The notes: generated from the sequence alone by a model not told the origin. A DNA stretch of 40,545 nt from SZUA-22 sp039714835 (GCA_039714835.1 JBDLIN010000005.1:1-40545), one strand, 5' to 3'. Numbered from the stretch's first letter, positions 25,397 through 34,294 are shown. Made by a program: numbers and translations.

Positions 25397-28300
25397 TAAA
25401 AAAAGGTAAACCAAAAAAAGTTTTAATCCTCGGTTCAGGTGCACTCCAAATTGGTCAAGCCGGTGAATTTGATTATTCCGGTAGTCAAGCGATCAAAGCC
25501 CTTAAAGAGGATGGAATAAAAACCGTTCTTATAAACCCCAACATTGCAACAATACAAACATCTGATGATCTTGCTGATCAAGTATATTTTCTTCCCATCA
25601 AAGTGAATTTTGTTGAAGATATTATTAAAAAAGAAAGACCAGACGGAATTCTTTTGGGATTTGGCGGACAGACAGGCCTGAATACCGGTGTTGAACTATA
25701 TGACAAAGGAATACTCGAAAAATATAATGTTAAAGTACTCGGTACTCCCGTTGATACTATAAAAGATACTGAAGATAGAAATCTGTTTAACGAAAAAGTT
25801 GAAGAGGCAGAATTAAAATCAGCAATTAGCAAAACCGCTAATAATGTTGAAGAAGCTATCGAAGCAGCTAACAATATTGGATTCCCTGTGATGGTACGTA
25901 TTGCCTATGCACTTGGTGGACTTGGTTCCGGTATTGTTGAAAACGAACAAGAATTAACAGAAAAAGCAAAAAGAGCATTTTCATTTACAAATCAGATCTT
26001 GATTGAAGAATCTCTTTTAGGATGGAAAGAAGTCGAATATGAAATTGTAAGGGATAAATTCAATAACTGTATCACCGTTTGTTCAATGGAAAATGTTGAT
26101 CCGATGGGTATTCATACGGGTGATAGTATTGTTGCAGCTCCTGTACAAACACTTTCTGCACAAGAAAATTTTAAACTTCGTTCAATTGGTATAAAGTTAA
26201 TTCGTCATTTAGGAATTATTGGCGAATGCAACATTCAATATGCATTATCCCCTACTTCAGATGATTATAGAATTATTGAAGTAAACGCCAGACTCAGCAG
26301 AAGTTCTGCGCTTGCATCTAAAGCAACCGGGTATCCACTAGCATTTGTTGCTACTAAGCTTGCAACTGGTTATGCACTTAATGAAATTGAAAATGAAATA
26401 ACGAAAGAAACATCCGCCTGCTGCGAGCCAGCACTTGATTATGTAGTTCTTAAATTTCCAAGATGGGACCTTCAAAAATTCAGCCAGGTAAGTACCCTTC
26501 TTGGATCAGAGATGAAATCTGTTGGTGAGGTTATGGCAATTGGCCGTAACTTTGAAGAAGTTCTGCAAAAAGCAATTCGAATGCTTGATATTGGGATGAA
26601 TGGTTTCGTTTGCAACAGCGTTGAATCAGAAGAATTGGATAAAGAACTGCAGCAGCCAAGTGATAAGCGAATGTATTTTATAGCACAAGCTCTGCAGAAA
26701 GGTTACTCGGTTGATAAGCTAAATGAGTTAACAAAGATCGACAAATGGTTCTTATATAAAATGAAAAACATTGTTGATCAATCTGAAAAACTTAAGAAAA
26801 TTAAATTGGATGAGTTAGACAAAGACACACTTCTTATATCAAAACAATTTGGATTTTCTGATAAGCAAATTGGTCTTCTTACTAATACCGATGAATTTAA
26901 AGTCAGAGATTATAGAAAAAGTTTAAATATAATTCCAAGCATCAAACAGATTGATACAATGGCTGCAGAATTCCCTGCTCAGACAAATTATCTTTACATG
27001 ACTTATAATGGATTCTTCGACGATATTGATCTTGGTGAAGATAAGCAAATAATTGTATTAGGCGGCGGTGCGTACAGAATTGGTTCTTCGGTAGAATTTG
27101 ATTGGTGCTGCGTAAATGCTGCTAAAACTCTTGATACTCATGGTTTCAAATCTATCATGATAAATTATAATCCTGAAACGGTCAGTACTGATCACGACAC
27201 TGCTCACAAGCTCTATTTCGAGGAGATGAGTATGGAGAGGGTACTTGATATTTATGAAAAGGAAAGTCCAGAGGGAGTAATTGTATCAGTAGGTGGTCAA
27301 ATCCCTAACAATCTTGCTGTTAAACTGAACAATCATGGTGTTAAAATTATTGGAACAACTCCAGAGCAAATTGACAACGCAGAGAGTCGACATAAATTTT
27401 CAGCTATACTTGATAAGCTGAATATAGATCAACCGGACTGGAATGAACTCACTGATTTAAGATCAGCAAAAAAATTCTGCAATGATGTTGGTTATCCTGT
27501 ACTCATTCGCCCAAGCTATGTTTTAAGTGGTGCGGCAATGAGCATTGTTCTTAGTGAAAATGAACTCGAAGAATTTCTCAAGAAAGCCTCTGATATCAGT
27601 GATGAACATCCTGTTGTTATAAGTAAATTTATTACAGATGCTAGAGAAATTGAAGTTGATGCAGTTGGTGATAATGGTGAACTATTTTGTTATGCAATCT
27701 CAGAGCATGTTGAAAATGCTGGTGTTCATTCAGGTGACGCTACAATAGTCCTTCCTCCCCAGCGAACCTACCTTGAAACAATGCGCCGTATTAAAATGAT
27801 CACTAAAAAAATTGCCGAAGCTCTGGAAATCACTGGTCCGTTTAATATGCAGTTTATTGCTAAAGATAATGATGTTAAAGTAATTGAATGTAATTTGCGT
27901 GCATCCAGAAGTTTTCCATTTGTTTCAAAAGTGCTCAAGCAAAATTTTATTGACATTGCTACTCAATTAATGATCGGAGAAAAGCCAAAAGAAATAGATA
28001 GATCTTCTTTTGATCTTGACTATGTTGGTGTAAAAGCACCGCAGTTTTCTTTCACCAGACTTAAAGGATCAGATCCTGTGCTTGGAGTTGAAATGTCTTC
28101 AACAGGTGAAGTTGCATGTTTAGGTGATGACTTCAATGAAGCATTCTTAAAAAGTGTTCTTTCTATTGGATTTAAAATCCCGGAGAAAGGGATTTTACTA
28201 TCTACCGGACCTCATAAAACAAAAACTGTTTTCCTAGAAGAAATGAAAATGCTTCAAGATTTTGGATTAAACTTTTACGGTACACAAGGTACAGTAGATT

Positions 28301-28584
28301 TCTATGAAAAATATGGATTTAAAGTAACTCCATTAAACAGACCATATACTAAGAAGGAACCTAACATACTCACTTATATGAGTGAAGGTGAAATTGATCT
28401 TGTTATCAATATTCCGAAGAGTAATGAAAAAGATGAATTAGACAGTGATTACTTTATTCGTCGTAAAGCAGTTGACTTGAATATTCCTCTTATAACAAAT
28501 ATTCAAGTTGCTAAGAGATTTGTAAGAGCTATGCACTACAGTGGTGATCAGCTGCATGTAAAAAGTTGGGAAGAGTATAATTAG
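25393..28584 (+). CDS. carB: Carbamoyl-phosphate synthase large subunit
   Basis: The 1063-residue protein has the full CarB plan: two homologous ATP-grasp halves (first with G-S-G-A-L-Q-I-G-Q-A-G-E-F-D-Y-S-G, second with G-G-G-A-Y-R-I-G-S-S-V-E-F-D-W), an oligomerisation region between them, and a C-terminal MGS-like allosteric domain (about 930-1063). It joins bicarbonate, ammonia and two ATP into carbamoyl phosphate and works as a dimer with CarA. Several blocks (I-G-E-C-N-I-Q-Y-A-L, S-V-G-E-V-M-A-I-G-R, G-W-K-E-V-E-Y-E-I-V-R) are closer to eukaryotic CAD/CPS1 than to the E. coli enzyme. It overlaps carA by four bases, so the two are translationally coupled. Confidence 0.95.
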   Translation: MIKKGKPKKVLILGSGALQIGQAGEFDYSGSQAIKALKEDGIKTVLINPNIATIQTSDDLADQVYFLPIKVNFVEDIIKKERPDGILLGFGGQTGLNTGVELYDKGILEKYNVKVLGTPVDTIKDTEDRNLFNEKVEEAELKSAISKTANNVEEAIEAANNIGFPVMVRIAYALGGLGSGIVENEQELTEKAKRAFSFTNQILIEESLLGWKEVEYEIVRDKFNNCITVCSMENVDPMGIHTGDSIVAAPVQTLSAQENFKLRSIGIKLIRHLGIIGECNIQYALSPTSDDYRIIEVNARLSRSSALASKATGYPLAFVATKLATGYALNEIENEITKETSACCEPALDYVVLKFPRWDLQKFSQVSTLLGSEMKSVGEVMAIGRNFEEVLQKAIRMLDIGMNGFVCNSVESEELDKELQQPSDKRMYFIAQALQKGYSVDKLNELTKIDKWFLYKMKNIVDQSEKLKKIKLDELDKDTLLISKQFGFSDKQIGLLTNTDEFKVRDYRKSLNIIPSIKQIDTMAAEFPAQTNYLYMTYNGFFDDIDLGEDKQIIVLGGGAYRIGSSVEFDWCCVNAAKTLDTHGFKSIMINYNPETVSTDHDTAHKLYFEEMSMERVLDIYEKESPEGVIVSVGGQIPNNLAVKLNNHGVKIIGTTPEQIDNAESRHKFSAILDKLNIDQPDWNELTDLRSAKKFCNDVGYPVLIRPSYVLSGAAMSIVLSENELEEFLKKASDISDEHPVVISKFITDAREIEVDAVGDNGELFCYAISEHVENAGVHSGDATIVLPPQRTYLETMRRIKMITKKIAEALEITGPFNMQFIAKDNDVKVIECNLRASRSFPFVSKVLKQNFIDIATQLMIGEKPKEIDRSSFDLDYVGVKAPQFSFTRLKGSDPVLGVEMSSTGEVACLGDDFNEAFLKSVLSIGFKIPEKGILLSTGPHKTKTVFLEEMKMLQDFGLNFYGTQGTVDFYEKYGFKVTPLNRPYTKKEPNILTYMSEGEIDLVINIPKSNEKDELDSDYFIRRKAVDLNIPLITNIQVAKRFVRAMHYSGDQLHVKSWEEYN

Positions 28585-28662
28585 AACCCTCTGAACAATT
28601 ATCTCAAATTGTTATTCCCGTCCCGCTCTGCGGGATTATCAGAAATCTATTGTGTTTGGAAG

Positions 28663-28687
28663 ATTCCGGCTAAAAGATTGCCGGAAT
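28663..28687. repeat. Palindromic dispersed repeat (ATTCCGGC/GCCGGAAT hairpin)
   Basis: An eight-base stem, ATTCCGGC with GCCGGAAT, encloses a nine-base loop and is followed by GAC. This GATTCCGGC...GCCGGAATGAC pattern is a widespread kind of intergenic repeat. The GC-rich hairpin at 28621-28635 just before it is probably part of the same repeat unit. Confidence 0.5.
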
Positions 28688-28728
28688 GACAGTTGTTCTG
28701 GCGTATTCAAAGATTTCAATTAATTAGA

Positions 28729-28764
28729 AAAGGCGGGTAAGTCCAGCCGCCTTGTCCCGCCTTT
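28729..28764 (+). terminator. Terminator hairpin after carB
   Basis: A nine-base perfect stem (AAAGGCGGG at 28729-28737, CCCGCCTTT at 28756-28764) is followed by CTTTG. An alternative inner pairing (GGCGG with CCGCC) can form in the loop. On the rightward transcript the U-rich descent and its position after carB suit a rho-independent terminator; on the other strand the A-rich side could serve the radical SAM gene as well. Confidence 0.55.
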
Positions 28765-28821
28765 CTTTGTAAATTGTAACAACTTACAAAAATGAAAATA
28801 GAAATTATTGTTTTAAAACAT

Positions 28822-28837
28822 TGTGATCTATATCACA
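28822..28837. promoter_or_regulatory. CRP/FNR-family-type palindrome TGTGATCTATATCACA
   Basis: The sequence matches TGTGA-N6-TCACA exactly, the consensus of the CRP branch of the CRP/FNR family. It is unusual in location because both neighbouring genes end here, with no annotated start within the gap. Confidence 0.4.
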
Positions 28838-28865
28838 TCCTAAATTTGGATATTATTGATATATT

Positions 28866-29834
28866 TTATAGATGAACATGTGACTGCTTCTTCCACTCTT
28901 TCAGATTTCGTAAATAAAAAATATTTCCCTCAAACTCCGATTTGATTAATTTGCCGGCATCAACAAGTTCTTCAATATCTTTCCATGCACCCTTATTTTT
29001 TAGAATTATTTCATCAACTGCATCTTTCCTCATCGGATGAACAGCAGTAATATTTAGAATATCTTCAGCTAAATTTCCGGTCGCTGAAAATTCATTTCCT
29101 TCATAACCAGTAATTAATTCTGTATGAATTCCTTCCGAACTGAATATTTGATAGGCATCGTTTATTCTTTCTTCACTCGGAGAAAAAACGAATTTTTCTG
29201 CTGGCGGTCTCGTTGGGATAGTAATATAAGCCATATTTGATTTCAAAGTACTGATAAATTTTGAAGTTGATTTCAGTTCTTCAATACTATCATTAATCCC
29301 ATTTACAAGCATTGTTTCAGTAACAAAATAATTTTTGAAATCTTGAGAGAACAATTCAATACCTTTTAAAATTGCTTTGAATTCTAATCTACCGTGCGGT
29401 CTATCAATTTTATGCCATATATCTTCATTAACAGTATCAACTTTTACTGAAACCCAATCAGCTTCCATCAGAGCGTTTCTTACATCTTTGTCTCCTAGAA
29501 GTGATGAGTTAGTAATAACAGCTATTTTAGTTCCAAACTTTTTCAATGCTTTAATATTTTCAGCAAGAAGAAGATCAAGTGTTGGCTCTCCATCCGGAAC
29601 AAATGTTAGGTAATCTATTTTATTTAATTTTACACCTAAACTTTCCAATTGCTTTTCAACTGCCGCAACCAGATCATTTGTTGAATAAAACTCCCTTCTT
29701 TCAACTTCTAATTTTATTGTATTTCCCAACTGGCAATAGATACATGAATAAGTGCATTCTTTAGGAGGAATGTTGTTTATTCCTAAGCTTCTCCCTAATC
29801 TCCTTGACGGAACAGGTCCGAATACTAAGCTCAT
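28866..29834 (-). CDS. Radical SAM protein of the COG0731 (Tyw1-related) type
   Basis: The 322-residue protein begins with F-G-P-V-P-S-R-R-L-G-R-S-L-G-I-N, the signature of this family, then C27-x3-C31-x2-C34 (E-C-T-Y-S-C-I-Y-C-Q-L-G), which binds the [4Fe-4S] cluster that cleaves S-adenosylmethionine. D-G-E-P-T-L-D follows in the barrel. The C-terminal domain (about 245-322) looks like a small winged-helix-type region. Family members are related to the wyosine enzyme Tyw1 but the bacterial ones have no proven substrate. It is preceded by AAGGAT and lies 11 bp after the small protein at 29846-30100, downstream of the metal transporter, so it may depend on the same transcript. Confidence 0.82.
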   Translation of the reverse strand: MSLVFGPVPSRRLGRSLGINNIPPKECTYSCIYCQLGNTIKLEVERREFYSTNDLVAAVEKQLESLGVKLNKIDYLTFVPDGEPTLDLLLAENIKALKKFGTKIAVITNSSLLGDKDVRNALMEADWVSVKVDTVNEDIWHKIDRPHGRLEFKAILKGIELFSQDFKNYFVTETMLVNGINDSIEELKSTSKFISTLKSNMAYITIPTRPPAEKFVFSPSEERINDAYQIFSSEGIHTELITGYEGNEFSATGNLAEDILNITAVHPMRKDAVDEIILKNKGAWKDIEELVDAGKLIKSEFEGNIFYLRNLKEWKKQSHVHL

Positions 29835-29845
29835 ACGAATATCCT

Positions 29846-30100
29846 TTATTGATGATGTTTAGTTGAATCTTCGGAAAATACTCTAAGATCGAACTTATGA
29901 ATTATGTCACAATCGCACATAATATCATTGTTTTTAAAAAACTCTAAAACTGATGTTACTTCTTCTTCAGTGTGTTTCTCTTTTAAATACCATTCTGAAT
30001 TTTCAAAACTTTTATTACATTTTTTTTCATAAGTAAAGATCTCATACAAATATGACTGTAACAAAGCTATCTGATGAATTGGTAATGGTATATTTTTCAT
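29846..30100 (-). CDS. Small protein of unknown function with a C-D-C-D motif
   Basis: This 84-residue protein is not confidently assigned. It has a helical N-terminal part and a C-terminal E-F-F-K-N-N-D-I-M-C-D-C-D-I-I-H-K-F pattern that resembles the DUF2695 proteins, which carry a similar C-x-C-[DE] near their end. There is no signal peptide. GAGAGA precedes the ATG. It sits 52 bp after the permease gene and 11 bp before the radical SAM gene. Metal binding by the two Cys and nearby His is possible but unproved. Confidence 0.6.
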   Translation of the reverse strand: MKNIPLPIHQIALLQSYLYEIFTYEKKCNKSFENSEWYLKEKHTEEEVTSVLEFFKNNDIMCDCDIIHKFDLRVFSEDSTKHHQ

Positions 30101-30152
30101 TTATGTTCTCTCAATATTAAATTAAATCTTTAGATATAACTTGGAATTTATT

Positions 30153-31472
30153 TTATAAAGTTTTTGTCCATTCTATCATTTCATTAATAGCTGATTTATT
30201 ATCTTCTTCTCTCTTTGTAGTGTCATACCCGAAGTCTATTTTGCTTCTCTTCTTTATTTTTTGGTAAACTTCTTCTTTCACAAAGGGCAATTCACCGTTT
30301 TGCAATATGGCGATCAATAATAGGTACCCTTCCTTTTCATTTATTTCACACATTCTATCAGCAATTTTTAAACGAGTGTATTCATCTTTTTCATGGTGAA
30401 ACATTAATGTAAGTTCTGAAATTTCTGTTACCCTTGCTAAATGATTCTTAAGTTCTATCTCTGATAATTCGTTCAATTCAACATTGTCGTGCGAATCATG
30501 AATACTTGATATTTGTTTTACAACTTCTGTATGTTCATGTTCTTCAGCATGTGATCCGCTAAATACATTTCCGAGAAGATAAAATCCGAACACAACTATA
30601 AGCGTAACGCCAAGTCCTAATGCTACCTTCATAGTTGCCTTTTTTCGTAATTCTGCTCTTTTAATAAATAGGTATAGAGCTACCACAATTAATGTTACAC
30701 CGTAAAACGATACGACCGTTGGTCCGCTTGGCAAGTCTGCACTATAGGAAATATAAAGACCCCCTATACTAACAAGAACACCCATAATCCAACCAATGAT
30801 TAGCTGTTTCCATAAAACATCTGTAATTAACATAGATGTGATTGCCGGTACAACAAGGAATACGAAAACCAAAAGGACTCCTGCTGTTCCAACTGAGTGA
30901 GTGATAACCACACCAAAGGATACGTAGAATAAAAAATCCCAAAATCGCACACACATTCCATTTTCATATGCCTTTTGTGGATTTTCAGAAATTAATATAA
31001 ATTGATGACGAAATATGTAATGAAAGATCCCAACGAATGTATAAACTATTGCAGCATTACGAATTGTTACCCACTTTACCCAAAGAATACTTCCTGTCAT
31101 AATTTCCTTGATATGCTCAGCGCCATGCGGAGCTTTATCTATCACTAAGATCGCTACTGCTGCTGCCACTGCATATGCTAAACCGATAACAGCTTCCTGT
31201 GGAATTTTTTCGTGTCTTATTCTCGAAATAGAAAATATTGCAGCTCCTATAAAAGTAAAGAGAAGTGAAAACCAATATGCACCCATTGAATCTGGCATTA
31301 TTCCAAATAAGAATCCCACGGTAGTTCCAAGAGCTGCTATTTGTGCTAATGCCAAGTCTACAAAGATCACTTTTCTTCTAAGTACATGTAATCCTAAATA
31401 TGAATGTATTCCAACAAGAATTAGACATTCAAAGAATGCCGGCGCCATTATATCCCAAATGCTTAAAGTCAT
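30153..31472 (-). CDS. Metal ABC transporter permease (ZnuB/MntB-like) with C-terminal extension
   Basis: The 439-residue protein has a typical ABC-3 permease in residues 10-270: about eight membrane segments, S-Y-L-G-L-H-V-L-R-R-K-V-I-F-V-D-L-A-L-A-Q near the start and T-H-S-V-G-T-A-G-V-L-L-V-F in the middle. Family members are usually 260-290 residues. Here a further hydrophobic segment (about 283-302) leads to a 135-residue extension that starts with a His-rich stretch (H308, H312, H314, H325, H328). It moves Zn, Mn or Fe across the inner membrane with the binding protein encoded just upstream. No ATPase gene is found beside it. Confidence 0.85.
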   Translation of the reverse strand: MTLSIWDIMAPAFFECLILVGIHSYLGLHVLRRKVIFVDLALAQIAALGTTVGFLFGIMPDSMGAYWFSLLFTFIGAAIFSISRIRHEKIPQEAVIGLAYAVAAAVAILVIDKAPHGAEHIKEIMTGSILWVKWVTIRNAAIVYTFVGIFHYIFRHQFILISENPQKAYENGMCVRFWDFLFYVSFGVVITHSVGTAGVLLVFVFLVVPAITSMLITDVLWKQLIIGWIMGVLVSIGGLYISYSADLPSGPTVVSFYGVTLIVVALYLFIKRAELRKKATMKVALGLGVTLIVVFGFYLLGNVFSGSHAEEHEHTEVVKQISSIHDSHDNVELNELSEIELKNHLARVTEISELTLMFHHEKDEYTRLKIADRMCEINEKEGYLLLIAILQNGELPFVKEEVYQKIKKRSKIDFGYDTTKREEDNKSAINEMIEWTKTL

Positions 31473-31511
31473 ATTTTATACTCCCAGATCTTATCTTTCA
31501 TATTTTAAATA

Positions 31512-32540
31512 TTAATTCTCAAATGCTTTATTCAACTCACCTATCCAAAGATCAAACAGTTTAAAAACATTTTCTGTATTCGGTGCTCCTTCAACAAACA
31601 TTGGAACAATTACAGGTATTGCCCCAACTTTTTCACAAATTCTTTTAACTTTATTTTCATCAAAATAATTTGCTGCAAAGAGAACTTTAACATTATTTTT
31701 TTTCATTTCCTGGACGATCTCTTCAACATGTTTTGGTGATGGTGGTATTCCTGGTTTCGGTTCAACATATCCAATAATCTCAATACCTAAGAGCTCTTGA
31801 AAGTAGACCCAATTTTTATGATAGGCTACTATTTTTCTTCCTCGTAAAGGAAGCGCTTCTTTCATCCACCCGCCTAAATAATCTATCATTTTCTTTCCTT
31901 TGTATTCCTTTGAAGAAAGGAAAGCAATAAGAGTACCATTATTTGCCAGCTTGGTTAACAACAATCCTCCCATTAAATTTACAAGATCTTCCCCAAAAGT
32001 TTTATTGTTAATTTCGTCCTGAAAATTCTTCGAGTTCGACTTGTAGTAATCAGAATTTACCGGATCAATTTTTTCTAACCCGATTGCAATATTTTCAGCA
32101 ATTATCTTTAGGTTGAGAGGATTGGGAGTAATATGCGGATTTCCATAAATGTGCAATCCACCTTCGCTTCGTGAAAGAATGTCAGGTTTATCTAGTAGTT
32201 TTATTCCATCGTTAGCAGCAACAAATCCTTTCTGCCCCGAACGAATGTTATCATTCTTCGACATGTCAACCAATGAAGGGACCCACAGTTCTAGATCTAA
32301 TCCTGTGGAGACAAATAGGTCTGCATCACTTAAGAGCATTGCGTAACTTGGTTTCGGACGGACAAAGTGTGCATCCTGATCGCCTGCAACAATATAATTG
32401 ACTTTAACTTTTTCACCTCCCACATATTCAGCAACATTGGCATAGGTGCTTAATGTGGTAACCACATTTATTTTATCAGTAGCTTGCACTGAGCTTGTGA
32501 TTAATAATAATATTAATATATTTAATAATTTGTTTCTCAT
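31512..32540 (-). CDS. Metal ABC transporter substrate-binding protein (ZnuA-like)
   Basis: The 342-residue protein has a signal peptide (about 1-20, S-S-V-Q-A) and fits the cluster A-I (ZnuA/PsaA/TroA) fold. The expected metal ligands are visible: H58 (D-A-H-F-V-R-P-K-P-S), H136 (G-N-P-H-I-T-P-N-P), H241 (A-Y-H-K-N-W) and an acidic residue in the late F-A-A-N-Y-F-D-E block. There is no long His-rich loop of the kind found in many zinc-specific proteins, so zinc and manganese remain open. It works in the periplasm and hands metal to the permease. GAGGTG precedes the ATG. It lies 11 bp after the porin-like gene and 39 bp before the permease gene. Confidence 0.9.
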   Translation of the reverse strand: MRNKLLNILILLLITSSVQATDKINVVTTLSTYANVAEYVGGEKVKVNYIVAGDQDAHFVRPKPSYAMLLSDADLFVSTGLDLELWVPSLVDMSKNDNIRSGQKGFVAANDGIKLLDKPDILSRSEGGLHIYGNPHITPNPLNLKIIAENIAIGLEKIDPVNSDYYKSNSKNFQDEINNKTFGEDLVNLMGGLLLTKLANNGTLIAFLSSKEYKGKKMIDYLGGWMKEALPLRGRKIVAYHKNWVYFQELLGIEIIGYVEPKPGIPPSPKHVEEIVQEMKKNNVKVLFAANYFDENKVKRICEKVGAIPVIVPMFVEGAPNTENVFKLFDLWIGELNKAFEN

Positions 32541-32551
32541 ATTTCACCTCA

Positions 32552-33802
32552 TTAATAGCGATCATGTTTATGCGGACCTACAGCCCAAACGATTTGTAAT
32601 CTAAGTGTATTTAAAGCTCCCGGCATAGTATTTCCGTTTAAATAACTGTATTGAAGTCTCAATTTAACCCAGTGACTCTGCCACCAAGTTATGTAAGGGA
32701 CAATTTGATAAGAATATTTTGAAGAATTGTTTTCTTCAAATGGTTGTGTATAATCTAACCGAGTTCCAATTTGCCACTGTTCATGAAATTTATATTCTAC
32801 ATACGAATATCCACCTAAAGCTTTAATATTTCCATCGGCTATTTTTTTATCAACATAGTAAAGTTCAGAGCGCCATAGAAACGAATTATAAAGCGCTTTG
32901 TTTACGGGTTCCCAAAATAATGTGAGATCTACTCCGCCTAAAACTGTAGAACGATTATTCTCTAAAACCAGTGTTCCCGTATCATCATATCCTCTCATAT
33001 TATTTTTTCCAATCATACCGGTAAAGCCAAGATCAAGATAAGTGTTTCGAGTTAAGTCCCAATAATTATTAAAGTGCAATAGAGTAGCTGGAAATGAAAA
33101 CATTTCACCAGAAAAAAGTTTTTCATTCTGGCCATTCGTAATCTGTAATACCAAACCATTAGCATCAGCTAGGAAAGATGGCATTGTCCAATCAAGGGAA
33201 ACACCTATCTGGTTTAAGCCTGCAGGCCCTAATAAAGTTGTCATTGCAAGAGGAAAATCAAATTGATCCAATGCATGTACATGCCAGCGGTTAACAACAC
33301 CGAATTGCTGACGAAATTTTCCGGCTGTTATTCCAATTTGTGGTAGAGGATTCGTCCATGTTATATATGCCTCACCTAAATGAACATCGTGAGGATCGAA
33401 ACCAATTGCAACTTTTATAAAACTGAATGGATCTAAGTTACCCTGCATATGTAAACCCAGTCCTCTAAAATATGCGCCGGTTCTTGCTTTTTCTGTGAAT
33501 CCATTATCATTAGCAATATATTGCCCGTACATATCTCCAGTTAGACTTATTTCAGGATTGATAGCCTGAAGTGATCGCTGACCACTCTTAAATATTTTTG
33601 TTTTCTTCTCATCTTGCGGTTCATTTGCTTTTGTTTCAGCTTCATTAAGAATTTTTTCAAGTTCATCTTGCGCAAGCTTTTCTTCAAGTTTTTTAATCCT
33701 TTCTTCCAGCTGTGCGATTTTCGTTGAGTCTTTATCCTGTGCATATAAAATAGTTGTACCTAAAAGGAGAAAGACGAATAAGGAAATAATCCTATTGTTC
33801 AT
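32552..33802 (-). CDS. Porin-like outer-membrane protein with coiled-coil N-terminus
   Basis: The 416-residue protein has a signal peptide (about 1-22, ending L-Y-A-Q), a charged coiled coil (about 24-70, E-E-R-I-K-K-L-E-E-K-L) and then an outer-membrane barrel with aromatic-rich alternating strands. The start of the barrel, with G-D-M-Y-G-Q-Y and K-V-A-I-G-F-D-P, resembles phosphate-selective porin O/P-like and other OprP/O-type proteins. A coiled coil before a barrel suggests a trimer that may contact peptidoglycan. It sits directly before the metal-binding protein, so it may let metal or a metal complex cross the outer membrane. The substrate is inferred only from the neighbours. Confidence 0.78.
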   Translation of the reverse strand: MNNRIISLFVFLLLGTTILYAQDKDSTKIAQLEERIKKLEEKLAQDELEKILNEAETKANEPQDEKKTKIFKSGQRSLQAINPEISLTGDMYGQYIANDNGFTEKARTGAYFRGLGLHMQGNLDPFSFIKVAIGFDPHDVHLGEAYITWTNPLPQIGITAGKFRQQFGVVNRWHVHALDQFDFPLAMTTLLGPAGLNQIGVSLDWTMPSFLADANGLVLQITNGQNEKLFSGEMFSFPATLLHFNNYWDLTRNTYLDLGFTGMIGKNNMRGYDDTGTLVLENNRSTVLGGVDLTLFWEPVNKALYNSFLWRSELYYVDKKIADGNIKALGGYSYVEYKFHEQWQIGTRLDYTQPFEENNSSKYSYQIVPYITWWQSHWVKLRLQYSYLNGNTMPGALNTLRLQIVWAVGPHKHDRY

Positions 33803-33868
33803 AACTGCTCCATAAATAATTTTAAATGACGGTAATAAAACCGATAAGTAATCGGGATATTCTAAATA

Positions 33869-34153
33869 TTATTTTGTTGGAGGTGCTTTATTATGAAACC
33901 CAAATAAGGTAATTTTAGATTTATTTCCGCGGTTTGTTAAGATTTGTATTCTTCTTAAATAAGGAATTCTCAGGTTTATGCTAATGATAATAATAAATAA
34001 AAAGGAAATAAGATTAACTTTTAAAATATAAGAAGGGCAGTCATAGTGTGCCTGCAAATCTTGAGAGTGATTATGAATAAAGGGAGTAATTGAAGATTGA
34101 AATAAAAATAACAGTGTCCCTATAAGCAGAAATATTTTAAAATATCTTTTCAT
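33869..34153 (-). CDS. Small His/Cys-containing membrane protein
   Basis: The 94-residue protein has two hydrophobic segments (about 5-21 and 45-61). Between them is a periplasmic-side loop with F-I-H-N-H, H and D-C-P-S, which could bind metal. I do not recognise a named family, but short proteins with an H-x-H and C-P loop are often seen beside heavy-metal transport genes. It is the first gene of the metal operon, 31 bp downstream of the 7-1-7 palindrome and 66 bp before the porin-like gene. A metal-sensing or chaperone role is a guess. Confidence 0.6.
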   Translation of the reverse strand: MKRYFKIFLLIGTLLFLFQSSITPFIHNHSQDLQAHYDCPSYILKVNLISFLFIIIISINLRIPYLRRIQILTNRGNKSKITLFGFHNKAPPTK

Positions 34154-34183
34154 TTTCTCTTAATAAATTATTACTCTAGAAAA

Positions 34184-34198
34184 AACTTATTATAAGTT
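34184..34198. promoter_or_regulatory. Fur-family-like box (perfect 7-1-7 palindrome) before the metal operon
   Basis: AACTTAT-T-ATAAGTT is a perfect 7-1-7 inverted repeat. Boxes of Fur, Zur, PerR and Mur have this layout. It is 31 bp upstream of the first ATG of the metal operon, where binding would block transcription. Position, form and neighbouring genes agree; the regulator (Zur or Mur in particular) is inferred. Confidence 0.6.
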
Positions 34199-34294
34199 AA
34201 CTTAAATTCCCATCTAAAAATAATAGAATATAATTTTTAACTGTTAATTATCATTTAAATGCTATTCTATAAGTTTCTAATAATATTTCCATTT

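Larger units (their letters stand above)
28585..28865. other. Convergent intergenic region with hairpins and a CRP-type palindrome
   Basis: This 281-bp region lies between the 3' ends of carB and the radical SAM gene. It holds three hairpins: TCCCGC/GCGGGA (28621-28635), ATTCCGGC/GCCGGAAT (28663-28687, a common dispersed repeat type) and the terminator at 28729-28764. The palindrome TGTGATCTATATCACA is at 28822-28837. No ORF is supported. Confidence 0.6.

Noticed and set aside
31108..31515. Rightward frame of 135 codons opposite the permease
   Set aside because: It is fully antisense to the strongly supported permease and shows no domain of its own.
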